Of a stretch of 64,000 nucleotides of DNA, positions 22,001 through 31,872 are shown piece by piece (position 1 is the first letter of the stretch; each line of letters begins with the position of its first letter). Position numbers and translations under genes: made by a program. The stretch comes from Pseudo-nitzschia pungens (lineage: Eukaryota > Bacillariophyta > Bacillariophyceae > Bacillariales > Bacillariaceae). Below the pieces are notes generated by a model. The model was not told the DNA's origin and did no database searches. It was given only the letters and a program-made list of their open reading frames with translations. Location of the stretch: positions 310,001 to 374,000 of the forward strand of contig CM074761.1 of assembly GCA_037355855.1 (NCBI GenBank). The letters are read 5' to 3'.

Positions 22001-23921
22001 GGGGAAGAACCGCGGCTCTTGGCGCTAGCATTCCAGAGCCGGAGGTGATCGACGTCAATCCGTAAGGAAGGATGGTCATTGGCCCCCGCGAATCGTTCGG
22101 TTGGTAACGGGTGGTGTTGGTGACTGGGTGGTTCGGTGCAACGTATTGCGGGGGTCGCGGAAACGAATGCTCTGGTTGTCGTTCTTGTTTCGTTGTCGTC
22201 GTCGCCGCTGCATTCGAAGGAGCCGCTCGTTCGAGCTTTTGGGTCACGGGCTCCTCGTTGTCACGGGGCGGCAGAGATGAAGACAGCGACAGCGACAACG
22301 GCGAGGGCAACGGCGAGGGCAACGGCTCACCGGCACTCGGGCAATCGGTTCCGCCATTTCTCGGGCAAGCAGTAGCAGCGGACGACTCGGCATTTGGGTC
22401 TTCGAGTGTGCTGCTCGGAAGACTTCCGGGTGGGTTGGGACTGCTCGGATTCTCGACGGACAACGAGTCGCTCGCTTTCGCTCCGAGGTCGAAATCTTGA
22501 TTGTTGTTGTCGAGCGCCATTGGTTTCGTTTCGGCAGTGGTCGTGGTCGTTGTCGTGCTGCTGCTGGCAACGCCCACGCTGCCGGCTCCATCGTCGGCGT
22601 CATCGGATGCTTCCACGAGTCGTTTCGGCGACATCCAGTCTCCCGCGTCGATGAGCGCGTCGATGGCGAGAGCGGTGGGCGAATCGATGGGAGAGACTGG
22701 CGTCGAATCCAACGTCGAAGCCGATGCCAAAGCCGTCGGAGGTTGGGACCGCTTGGGAGTGGTCCCGTCCGGAACCGCGTCGGGTTCGGTTTGGACCGCA
22801 CCGTGCAGCGGGGTTTGGGGCGAGGGAGGAGGAGGTGAATCGGAACCGGTTTTGGGATGGACCGGGCGCGGATGCCGATCCTCGTTCGGTGAAAACAGCA
22901 CGTGCGGGTCGAGTTGCAGCGCATCGTGAGAAACCGCATGGGTTTTCTGTTGCTGTTGCTGGTGAAGATGCCAAAACCGTTGTTGCTGTTGCTGCTGCTG
23001 TTGCTGCTGGAAAAAGTGGATCCTTTGTTGCTGTTCCATCCATCGCTGCTGGTGATTTTTCCACGCCTTCAGGTCCCTCTGATACTTGGCCTCCGCCCTG
23101 GACCGCTGCTCCCGCAGTTTTTGTTCGGCCATCAGTCGTTTTTCCTCCTGCTTGCGTTCCTTTTCTCGCTCCTTTTCGAGCCGTCTTTGTTCCTTCTCGC
23201 GCTGCCTGCGGATCTTTTCGTTTTGTTTGGCGGCCCTGAGGCGTTCGCGATCGGCCTTTTTTCGCTGCTGCTCGGCGGTCCGGCGGGCCAGTTCGGTTTT
23301 GCGGCGTTCCTCTTGCGCAGCGCGTTCGGTTCTGCGGAGGCGGAGGCGCTGTTCGGTCTCGCGCCGGAGTGTTTCGAGCTGTTTTTGTTTCTTGAGGGCG
23401 GCGATTTCCTGCTTGAGCCGCTGCTTGACGCTTTTCCCGGACCGGGTTGTCGGTCGGAGGGTTTTGCCGCTGCTGCTGGCAGCGGTGGTGGTAATGCTCG
23501 GGGACACTCCCGCCCTGCCGAAAGCTTGGGTGGCAGAAGTACCGATCCCTCTGCTGCTGCCGCCGCTGCTGCTGCTGCCGCTGCCGCTGCCGAGCGATTT
23601 GCCGGTTTGCGTCTTTGTCGTCTTTTGTTTCCCGTTTGGTGTCACGCGCGGGGTCGGTGGTGCCTGCGACGCTCCGAGAATTTGGATGTGTGCGTGGACA
23701 TTCTCATTTCTAGGACGTGCAGCATCATGGGCATTGACATTGACAGCAGTGTTCGTGCCGATCGGGCCGTGGGTTGTGGAACCAGACGCGAGACGGGTGG
23801 GGGGAGTCGGAATGCTTGTGCTTGTGCGTGTGCCAGCAGGAGTGCGAGTGGAGACAAGAGCACCGGCATTCCTTCCGGCACCGGGTTTCTTCCGTTTCAG
23901 GTAAGGATTGACGATCGCCAT
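19035..23921 (-). CDS. Large coiled-coil protein with PDZ-like domain
   Basis: Unrecognised 1628-residue protein, probably a scaffold. The start chosen is the Met of MAIVNPYLKRKKPGAG. The 30 codons upstream in the same frame translate a CGTAT repeat and look untranslated. Domains in order: a low-complexity Thr/Ser/Gly N-terminus; a highly charged K/R/E coiled coil at about 160-295; polyGln at about 300-320; Pro/Ser/Thr-rich disorder to about 750; and a PDZ-like domain at about 990-1055 (LRAGDIVVAVQGHDLHGMSF, preceded by VNFSVMMVTDAE). Then come a Cys-containing basic region (GCRCKDTDHKYVSDPKC) at about 1230, an acidic Asn/Asp run at about 1330-1360, and a folded-looking C-terminus with Trp-rich helices. 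No signal peptide or membrane helix is seen. The PDZ call rests on the GD-I-V-V core and spacing. Confidence 0.75.
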   Translation of the reverse strand: MAIVNPYLKRKKPGAGRNAGALVSTRTPAGTRTSTSIPTPPTRLASGSTTHGPIGTNTAVNVNAHDAARPRNENVHAHIQILGASQAPPTPRVTPNGKQKTTKTQTGKSLGSGSGSSSSGGSSRGIGTSATQAFGRAGVSPSITTTAASSSGKTLRPTTRSGKSVKQRLKQEIAALKKQKQLETLRRETEQRLRLRRTERAAQEERRKTELARRTAEQQRKKADRERLRAAKQNEKIRRQREKEQRRLEKEREKERKQEEKRLMAEQKLREQRSRAEAKYQRDLKAWKNHQQRWMEQQQRIHFFQQQQQQQQQQRFWHLHQQQQQKTHAVSHDALQLDPHVLFSPNEDRHPRPVHPKTGSDSPPPPSPQTPLHGAVQTEPDAVPDGTTPKRSQPPTALASASTLDSTPVSPIDSPTALAIDALIDAGDWMSPKRLVEASDDADDGAGSVGVASSSTTTTTTTAETKPMALDNNNQDFDLGAKASDSLSVENPSSPNPPGSLPSSTLEDPNAESSAATACPRNGGTDCPSAGEPLPSPLPSPLSLSLSSSLPPRDNEEPVTQKLERAAPSNAAATTTTKQERQPEHSFPRPPQYVAPNHPVTNTTRYQPNDSRGPMTILPYGLTSITSGSGMLAPRAAVLPPQSWHSATPTVTATMPVYPTSVVWNAQNYHHCCYGMQHFPSASASASLSSSLAWIPPPPPPPQPPVLWPTSRALVRRPRPRAPRAKKKAEQPVLLCEPLEPPSPFANRHRRDNNRYLLTILVVRDPRTENSFGVNLKLHTESALVDPAWIEAQQKQKQSKSNSNNNNNNNSKEQPNPKRDERGTPSATSGTQTKATGAPENECSVGTPVPVRRTVGAQHPSPPSVRLPPKGPTESSGTDPPAENTGTIPSVTSQSKTELAAATIVRGQIATNPKGKTDENGGTSNPASEQPACRSNSKDDEDAADAKSVVKKCLEDLVTSIENGQKGTNKTAGKVPLVQKRKRRRRVNFSVMMVTDAERQNARRPDVDSNEKLRAGDIVVAVQGHDLHGMSFRDACAVFSREADVVSDSLIQTRLVVARKKESVVPLKVETVAKPPPAKATPMPSSGTTAVNLPPPVNSSMVFSPAEIAALSNCFFQMLHSTKRVLGQDIPDTLWQMHTTIFQMGSILKDTALTPRETTTLKNKWMDLARLMDYGMVEKGKSYWTKKFREEFGTESIPFSSDVERHAMRHLPRPSKGCRCKDTDHKYVSDPKCVLYRDLRKRLSTEELAELRRHKKSNYVPDSSKELNAVESAFKSRILKLKTETENESIEARFVDKMEEIQVKELHKAVFAPNLTTIVLSTIFELRREFRISVKEDEEDNNDERSNNNTNEEDDDVPLECLGKRKPDGETEGHTRKQHKLDREGDPKFCMKYLIRMLDFVSKTWGHCYREPDTDEYAWRWELFHAVHSDHDHWEAHATNPRTTGSFPFENVRFGLKGSRSISNELSTFSKSVREFEDSVLSDSPSTLSISNEILDQFCLAVHVLSPTRSGLYDELIALLKMGMIKVSTSGIPVLTDDWWTKVDIVVLDDMITSWSTKTDPDSRHCVNEELRDTLEEQWVKSDNGWSLMENPKELIFDFAILDEWRETFEGRLEEKADISEGIGLFGL

Positions 23922-24011
23922 GGAATGCGGAGAGTCGAAGGTACGATACGATACGATACGATACGGTGCGGCAGTTGTCAAAGGATCTGTTCCTTTCGCT
24001 CTCTGTTGCAA

Positions 24012-25408
24012 CGCTAACAGTACGTACTGGTACTGCGATGGTGAATTGCGTTGGAAGAGAGTTGTGCCGTAGTTCGGTAGAGTACCGGTACGCTATTGAA
24101 TACTGGAAGGAAGAGAGATGATGATCGAGAAAGGTGTTGAGTCTGGTTAGTGAAGCAAGTTTGCGACAGAGAGCGCAAGGTTACTGGTTAATCTTACTGC
24201 ACATCGTGATGGAACGGGACAGATACGGCACTACGGTACGAGATCTGTAATCTGTACGGTATGTAAGGTAATCATTCCGATGTGATAGGATTTTTTGTTC
24301 CGAAAACAATGCCGAGATTTTTTTTTTGGCGCGCTTTTGACTCAAAGACTAAGGTTACCGCATGATACGTAATCTTACCGTGATGGATACCAGGTACGAG
24401 TTCTTATACTTACGAGTGCGTACTTGTACTACTAGTAGTACCGCACCCTGAATCTTACTTCGCGCCAAAAATTATTTCCCATCTTTTGTTCTTGCGGCGT
24501 GTCGAGTTGAGGTGTACGAGTGCACGTAAGGTTAAGGTTTAGTCTGAATGAATCTCAATCAAAATGCATCAACAATCATCGTCAGTGAAAAAGGTCGAAT
24601 GAATCGCGACCGACACTACAGTCTTACCGTACCGGTACCAGCAGCATTACCGGTACGACGCATTCAATACCGTCAGTACTACTACTACTAGTGCTACTAC
24701 TACTATTAGTAGTAAGTATTGGAAGCACCCTCGAGATGATGCTGATTCATTCAAAATGCTTGGTCGTCCATCGAAACACAGATACGATCATAGAATTATC
24801 CAATCGCTCTAGAGCCATTGGATGTTCTACATAAAAAGAAATACGAAGTAGCAGTAACATTCAATTAGGGTTGTAAAATTCCTGATGACATTTCGAATAT
24901 GGCAGAGAATAGATTTTCATCGTGTTGTGTCGTTGGTCTCCTGTGTTATGGATGATAGATAGTCAACTTGAGAACCTAAGATCCATTATCGAGCCGGTAA
25001 ATGAATGAAGCGGTTCGGATGGGGGTTGGTGGAGCAGCTGCTGCCAGGAGCTGCGTCCAGAGGAAGCAAACTTCCGACACCAACTACCATCGTACGAAGT
25101 AGTAGATTGGGTTGGTGTGTGTGTTGGGGGGGGTTGCAAAAAGTGAGAAGGGGGGGAGCACAGTTCGAGGCGGTGAGTGAAATGCCAAGACCATGCGCGC
25201 AGTGGTGTTGCAAGCAACAGAGCACCGCAGTGTGCAAAGAATAGTTTAACAAGAAGGGGCAATGCCCCCAATAAATTGTTAAATTTATTAGAACAGTTAC
25301 TACACAAGATCAAAGCCAAGAGGCGAAGAGAGATAGGACACGAACACGTGCGAGAGCGTTGCGGCGATCCGAGAGGTACACCCCAATGATCTTCGAGAAG
25401 TCCTCTGT
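24012..25408. other. Intergenic, microsatellite-bearing promoter side of the PDZ-like gene
   Basis: No gene supported. The (CGTAT)n-type pentanucleotide at about 23942-23967 lies in the leader of the minus-strand gene. The rest is AT-rich with GTAAGGTTA, TACGAAGTA and TACTAG motifs. Both strands at 25000-25390 have short open frames without recognisable content. Confidence 0.35.
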
Positions 25409-25508
25409 TACTACAAAATTCTTATCAGCTGTCCCCCGGTTCTACGTCCCCGACTACTAATTTCTACTGAAACCCGGGGACAGCTGATAGGAATTCTGTA
25501 CGGTAGTA
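25409..25508. mobile_element. Fold-back MITE, copy 1
   Basis: Short palindromic element whose left arm reads CTTATCAGCTGTCCCCCGG and whose right arm is nearly its complement (one mismatch, CCCGGGGACAGCTGATAG), around a loop of about 40 bp with ACTACTAATTTCTAC. A near-identical copy lies at 35569-35663 and a half copy at 41096-41141. It has no coding capacity. Confidence 0.75.
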
Positions 25509-25959
25509 CCAAAATTATTTTCTAATCGGTGTATTGACTCGGGTATCGTACCGTACGAAGTACGAACGGAAGATTTTACTGTAGTGCGTCAGAGACAGAA
25601 AAGGACTCACTCACTCACTTACTGCTCACTTGTCTACCGTACGGTACCGGTAACCTTACAGAACATACCGGTAAATCTACAGTAAAAAGCATAACCTTAC
25701 TCGTACAAGTAATTACTGGTACCGGTAAGACTTACGTAAGGTTTTAACCTTACTCGCAGAGACGTGAAAATCTGAAGCATCATTGTAAGAGCACAAATGA
25801 ACGAGTTACGTAATCTTTTTCCACAGACCTTTTGTACTAGGATCGTCCAAAATTACAGTAGTTTTTCCACGATTCTTGACACGGAAATTCTGCTGGGCAT
25901 AATCCCTACCGGTACCGGTCCAAGTTGCGCAACAATAACACGGGCCAACATATCACCGA
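25509..25959. other. AT-rich spacer before repeat cluster A
   Basis: No gene is visible. The stretch contains several GTAACCTTAC and GGTACCGGTA motifs and TACGAAGTA at 25555. Confidence 0.35.
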
Positions 25960-26878
25960 TAACACCAGCAAGCAGCAGGCAGCAAGCAGCAGGCAGCAGG
26001 CAGCAGGCAGCAGGCAGCAGGCAGCAGGCAGCACGCAGCACGCAGCACGCAGCACGCAGCAAACAGTTAATAGCGAGTAGCAGCGATGCTAGCAGTGATG
26101 TCAGCAACAGCGAGTGGTTTTGCTAGGTTCGACACGTTCTTTTTGTACTGCAAAGAGATACCCCAGCATCACCCTAGATAAACAGCACACCGAGGGAGCA
26201 GCGAGAAGCGAGCAGCGAGAAGCGAGCAGCAAGAAGCGAGCAGCAAGAAGCATCAAACAAAGTACCTGGTTTCGCTAGGTTCGACACGTAGATAATCTAC
26301 TGCAAAGGGGAACCCCAGCACAGCCAAGATAAGCACTAGTACCAGGGGGGTGAGCAGCGAGCAGCAACAAGCAGCATGCAGCAAACAACAGCACGCAGCA
26401 AGCAGCAAGCAGCAAATAACACACGGGGTTTTGCTAGGTTCGACGCGTTGTTTTTGTACTGCGAAACAATACCCTAGCATCGCCCAAGATAAACAGTACA
26501 GGAGGAGCAGCAAGCAGCAGCAAAGCGTCGATATACGGGGGAGCAGCAAGCAGCAGCGAGCAGAAAATAACGTGCAGGGGTTTCGCTAGGTTCAATGCGT
26601 TGTTTTTGTACTGTAAAGGGATACCCTAGCGCAGCCAAGATAAATCGATACAGCAGGGGGGGAGCAGCAAGCAGCAGCAAAACATCGATATACAGGTGGA
26701 CAGCAAGCAGCAAGCAGGATATAGCAAATAGCAAATAGCAAACATCAGACAGCAGCAAAACGTGGATATACAGAGGACAGCGAACAAGCGTCGTCGATCT
26801 ACAGGGGACAGCGAGTCTACAGAGGACAGCGAACAGGCGTCATCGATCCGCAGGGGACAGAGAGTCTACAGGGGACAG

Positions 26879-26910
<32 letters not shown>

Positions 26911-27330
26911 GCAGCGAATGTACAGGGAGGCACCGAACAAGCGCAGATTGACAGCGAGCAAGCGTCATCGATCGACAGGGGACAGCGAACAGCAACAGCT
27001 CTTTGATGGGGGGCAGCAGGCGATACGATATTCCGACAGAACGAAATCGATCCAATGCTCGGTGGACGCGAGGCGATTCCAAAACCGATCGATCCGTGCA
27101 CTACTCGGGGGACGCGAGGCTATGCATCGATACCGCTGCGAAAGAATAGAATAGAATAGAACGAACGATGAGGGGACGCACGCGGGGCGATAGTGTACAG
27201 AAACAGATCGATCGAATACTCATGGGACACCGGGCGATGGATTGATGCTGCGAAGGAATAGATCCCCACTCGGGGGACGCGAGGCGAGGGAACTTTCCAT
27301 CCAATCAAAACAGATCGATCCCTACATCGA
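25960..27330 (+). repeat. Repeat cluster A: CAG-rich arrays and 155-bp units
   Basis: The cluster starts with a (GCAGGCA)-type run (25975-26065). Four units spaced 152-157 bp follow, with cores at about 26116, 26268, 26425 and 26577. Each has a conserved core of about 70 bp containing TTCGCTAGGTTCGACACG, TACTGCAAAG, ACCCCAGCA and AAGATAAAC, plus a variable AGCAGC spacer. From 26660 to 27330 a shorter motif recurs (CATCGATATACAGGGGACAGC type, about 35 bp), with further diverged copies. The same families appear in inverted orientation at 56460-58060. Open frames here are low complexity and not believed as genes. Confidence 0.8.
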
Positions 27331-29240
27331 TAGATGCTCTGCAAAAGAGATCGATCGAACGATAAGGGAAGGAATCGGGCGATATAGATAGATCGATTGT
27401 CCGGAGACGCGTGGTAAGTGAATCCTTCCGGTATTACAATATGTTATCGAACTCAAAAATCGACGAGTTCTTCCTTCTCAACAAACCATTGTCGCTGTGT
27501 CTTCAGAACCACTTGTTTTTGTTTGCAGCAACAATAGTGGTGCGGGGAGCCCCTTCCGCAACATCGGGTGCCACCTCATCAGATAACCACTTACTGGTGA
27601 AAACTCCGGGGCTACACAAAAACACTGCTGAGAAATAGAATACCGTACATCGAGCGTTGCATCCGCGTAGGAAATGTTTCTCTCAAGATATCCGGGAGTT
27701 TCCCATCAACGGCAAAGAACAAACTACGAATAAGAATCAATCCCGCGAATGAGGTTGGCACGGAGGGCATTTTGGAACGTACGGGAGATTCCTCTCGGGC
27801 AGGGCGGGGGCCGATGGGTACCGATCCGAAACGAGTCACGAGATATCCCACCCACAAGATATCCCAACTATCCCAATAGAATCTCAAGAAATTTGAGTTC
27901 CCCTACGAGATACCTAAACAGATACCTAACGAGATGCCCCACCAAAAATCCCACAGATACCCCATCGGATCGTCCATTATTAGATTGTCCACCAGAATTC
28001 ATTTCACCAGGCATCCCACCCGAGGTTGGGTCGATTATGGATAAATGCATAAAACAATGTTCACGACTGCAAAAGCAGGCACAGAGAGAAGAATATAAGA
28101 CGCAGCACGGTAGAATAATTTTTGGTTGCGGTCACGAATCACAATCTCTTGGTGGCGACCGGGGAATGAAGTGTGTTACCGCGGAGTGGCGGGCCGCATT
28201 GTTGTTGTTGTTGTTGTTGTTGTTCGACACCGAGGCATTCCCCCGGCCGGAGCGGTTGTTCGATCCGGACGACCCATTTACACGTTGCTGATGGTGATGT
28301 CTACAGAACGGTTTGTATCTATTGGCAGAAAGCACATGTCTCTTCTTTTGTTTTTGTTTCGTATCCTTGAAAAGCAAGCCCAAGACTGATCGGAAAAAAA
28401 TACTACGTCTGCAATAAATAGAAGTAACGAAGTAGTAGTGTCTGATATTTTTAGTAGCGAACCGGATTTCAAGGGTTTTAGATCTTATGTGAAATTGATT
28501 CATCCTGATTCCAAGAGACCACGTACGGGTAAGATCTTTTTTAGTCTCGTCAACGACCCAATAAGTGGTAACTTACCGTACAGAAGATAATGCATGTTGT
28601 TATGATGTTCGTAATATTATTATACTACTATTAATTATTGTTACTACACGTACGGGTCCAACAATATTACGAAGTACCGAAGTAATGTACTATGAGGTAA
28701 GACCTTAGTTGATACTCATTTTATATTCTACATTGAACTAGATTCCATGAAAGGCGCGTAAAATGGTCCAACAATATTATAATAATACCGTACGGTACTA
28801 TAGTTGAGTTAAAACTTGACAGTTTCGCCCAACCATGACCGAATGGAAACTAAGGTTGATACATCCACCACCCACACAACGTGTTCTTTTGGGTCGAGAG
28901 ATTTGACGAGAGATTTGGCGAGAGATTTGGTGACGAACATAGTCTTTGTATTCTCACAATTCCATTTTCACAAATGATAGTGAAAACGACAAGCATTTAT
29001 TCCGAAGCCACTTTATTCGTTGACCTACCTGGTATCATACGATACGATAAGAATCCTAGTACTCTCTACCGGTAAGTCATTTGAACGAATTTGAGCACAA
29101 TGTTAGTTTTCTCATTGTCCCACCTTCGTCGTACATCTCGAGATTCCATTTTGAATCGATGCTGTTTGTCATTCTTTACTAATCACTGTCGGCGTTTTGC
29201 GTTGAAATACTGCAGAAACTTTTGAATCTTTGAAAGCATA
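27331..29240. other. Intergenic with one weak open frame
   Basis: A 180-codon plus-strand frame at 27749-28291 is the only sizeable one. It encodes Arg/Pro-rich sequence with a polyLeu run from a (TTG)n microsatellite (28200-28224) and has no recognisable domain, so it is probably not a gene. The remainder is AT-rich. A tandem GAGAGATTTGGCGA motif occurs three times at about 28896-28932. Confidence 0.3.
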
Positions 29241-31154
29241 ATGCGTTTTGAGACTACTTCCATTGCTTTCCTTGCAGCATGTGCCTCCGCAAGCGACGAT
29301 GCTCCGACAGGATCTTCAAACCACCCACCGTTGGCTTCCAAGAGATATAGCAACCCCATGTCCCTCTCCAAGATGTACTCCAGCGAAGCAACCGAGTTGG
29401 CTTGGAATCCTGTCAAACCTCTTTTGAATAACGTTCCTGTGACTTCGACACTTGAGGTCGATGGAGATGCCAACGAGATGGATACTATTGGTACTCCCGA
29501 CCTTGGTATTTTGGAGACAATGTTTTTCAAAAAGAGTGAAACGGAGGGAGAATCAAGTAGCCACCCCAAAGGAACCAGAAGGCTTGGGGACCATCTCGAC
29601 GAACCTGGTGCAGCAACCATCGATTGTGAATCGTATTGTGCGCAGCATTCACGTCCCGTCATTGAAGTTTCGGGCGAAGAATTTGCAGCTGTTGTATATT
29701 CGTGCCTTATTCTTGAAGGAGTTTGCCCATATGGTGATATTCCTTTGAACTGCTGGAATACTTCAACCGTCACGGATATGAATGACGCATTCTATTTTGG
29801 CGCGCGCGGAGAGTTCAATGAGCCATTGAATTGCTGGGATGTTTCTCAAGTTACTGACATGAGTCTCATGTTTCATTATCAATCTGCCTTCAACCAGCCC
29901 ATCAACGAGTGGGACGTTTCTCAAGTTGATAACATGAATGCCATGTTCTATCAGGCATCTGCCTTTAACCAGCCGATCAACGAGTGGAATGTTTCTCGAG
30001 TTTATGAAATGAGTTTCTTGTTTGGTTATGCATTTGCCTTCAACCAGCCTATCAACGAGTGGAATGTTTCTCAAGTTGAATACATGAATGCTATGTTTGG
30101 TGATGCATCTATCTTCAACCAGCCGATCAACGAGTGGGATGTTTCTCGAGTTCAAGACATGTCTATGATGTTTTATAAGGCATCTGCCTTCAACCAGCCG
30201 CTCAACGAGTGGGATGTTTCTCGAGTTTATGACATGCATGCCATTTTTGCTGAAGCATCTGCCTTCAACCAGCCGATCAACGAGTGGGATGTTTCTCGAG
30301 TTTTTGACATCATTTATATGTTTCATAAGGCATCTTCCTTCAACCAACCCATCAACGACTGAGATTTTCCTCAAGTTTACGACATGACATCCACGTTTTA
30401 TGAGGCATCTGCCTTCAACCAACCCATCAACGAGTGGGATGTTTCTCAAGTTGCTTACATGGATCTCATGTTTTATAAGGCGTCTGCCTTCAACCAGCCG
30501 CTCAACGAGTGGGATGTTTCTCGAGTTGCTTTCACGGGTCTTATCTTCTCTAAGGCATCTGCCTTCAACCAGCCGCTCAACGAGTGGGATGTTTCTGAAG
30601 TCTATGACATGTATTTCATGTTTCATGAGGCATCTTCCTTCAACCAACCCATCAACGGGTGGAATGTTTCTCGAGTTGATCGCATGAAAAAGATGTTTTT
30701 TAAGGCACGCGCTTTCAATCAATGCTTGGCTCCATGGGAAACCTTGGTTTCTGATCGAGAAGTAGACATGAAAAAGATGTTTAAAAGATCTGGCTGTGAA
30801 TCAACCTCAAGTCCTGATGGTGTATGGTGCAATAGTGATTGCACTTGTGTCGATGATGGTTCATTTCGCTTGAATTGCAAAATGAATCAAGATTGCAACT
30901 GGGTTGCAAGAAATCCAGGGAAACGTTGTGGCAGAAAGGACAAAGCAACACAGAAATTGGTCGGAGACATCTGCCCAATGGCCTGTAATATGGGCTGCTT
31001 GTGCCAAAATTCCAATGAGTCGTTCGAATCTGACGGTGATACGATGGAGTGTGAGGACGTGAAGAAAAAGCAATGCAAACAAGACGCTACCAGCAAAGTG
31101 TTCCAGGGAAGCATTGTTGCGGATCTGTGCCCCAAGAAGTGTGGCGTTTGTTGA
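29241..31154 (+). pseudogene. BspA-like (DUF285) repeat protein with internal stop
   Basis: Predicted secreted surface protein made of 25-residue BspA/DUF285 repeats. The N-terminus is a signal peptide (MRFETTSIAFLAACASAS). A Cys-containing cap (DCESYCAQHSRPVIEVSG) lies at about residue 129. About a dozen repeats of the type FNQPINEWDVSQV-x-x-M follow, then a Cys-rich tail of two modules ending LCPKKCGVC. The frame is continuous for 637 codons except for one TGA at 30360-30362, where every other repeat has the conserved Trp (TGG) of the NEW motif. That one substitution gives either a truncated 373-residue protein or a recent null allele. Flanking repeats are intact, so decay is recent or the base is an error. 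Confidence 0.8.
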
Positions 31155-31872
31155 TCTCGTCTCGAAGAGTAAAAGGACGGAAGCAGCACTTTTTCCAGGA
31201 GACGTTCGATTGAAATATTTTTTGTTGTTGATGAAAGCCTGAAGTTCCTTTCTGCTGTTTTGGTCTGAAACAGTTAGGGACAATGCACATGGCACGTATA
31301 GTTTTAAGATAGATTTACCATTATTTGTTAATTTCAAATTGCATGGTTCAGACCATTGTTTCTTTGGGTCTGATACACCATATTGTCTTGCTCGAACAAC
31401 ACGAATGATATTATCTTCTAGTATTTGACGATTCCCATGAACTACATCCTTGGCGGGGAAGTAGCTGTTGGAAGAAAAAAACTCACCATCTTTGTTACAC
31501 AGATGTAGAGTCAAGCCACGAGAGGTCGGATAGTGGCAACGAATCGTTCCTGCAGCTTCTTCTGAGCATTGTATCTGGATGTAACGGATTGTCCCGGACC
31601 GGACCGGACCGGACGCATCGTGGGGTCTCCCAACCGGGAGGTGGAGGACTTATCAACCGGCTGCTTTGCGCCCGACTTTTCCAACCCCGGTGATCCGCCT
31701 GGCTGGAGCCCGGGGCATCCAACGTCAACGCGATCACGGCCGACCCAGTGCCACGAATTCGATGCAGTGATTCTACCATCTTTTATGAACACTTTTTTCT
31801 TTATCGTTCACTTAATTTTTTTTGCGTGCAGTGAGAGTTTCGTTCATCGAACGCTAGCTGCACGAAGCGCGT
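31155..31872 (-). other. Possible gene remnant between BspA-like and M66 loci
   Basis: On the minus strand an open stretch from about 31590 to 31190 has protein-like composition (for example KLTNNGKSILKLYVPCALSL) with several Cys residues. It lacks an ATG start and has no recognised domain. Next to it (31595-31612) is a short GGACC tandem repeat. It could be an exon or decayed fragment of a secreted protein. I cannot define a gene. Confidence 0.25.

Noticed and set aside
22902..24017. 371-codon plus-strand frame
   Set aside because: Antisense of the coiled-coil region of the minus-strand gene; Leu/Phe-rich shadow without start context.
26116..26650. tRNA or tRNA-derived SINE because of the GGTTCGA block
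   Set aside because: No A box at proper distance and no cloverleaf could be drawn.
29763..30722. 319-codon minus-strand repeat frame
   Set aside because: Antisense of BspA-like repeats; open only because the 75-bp repeat lacks stops in that frame.
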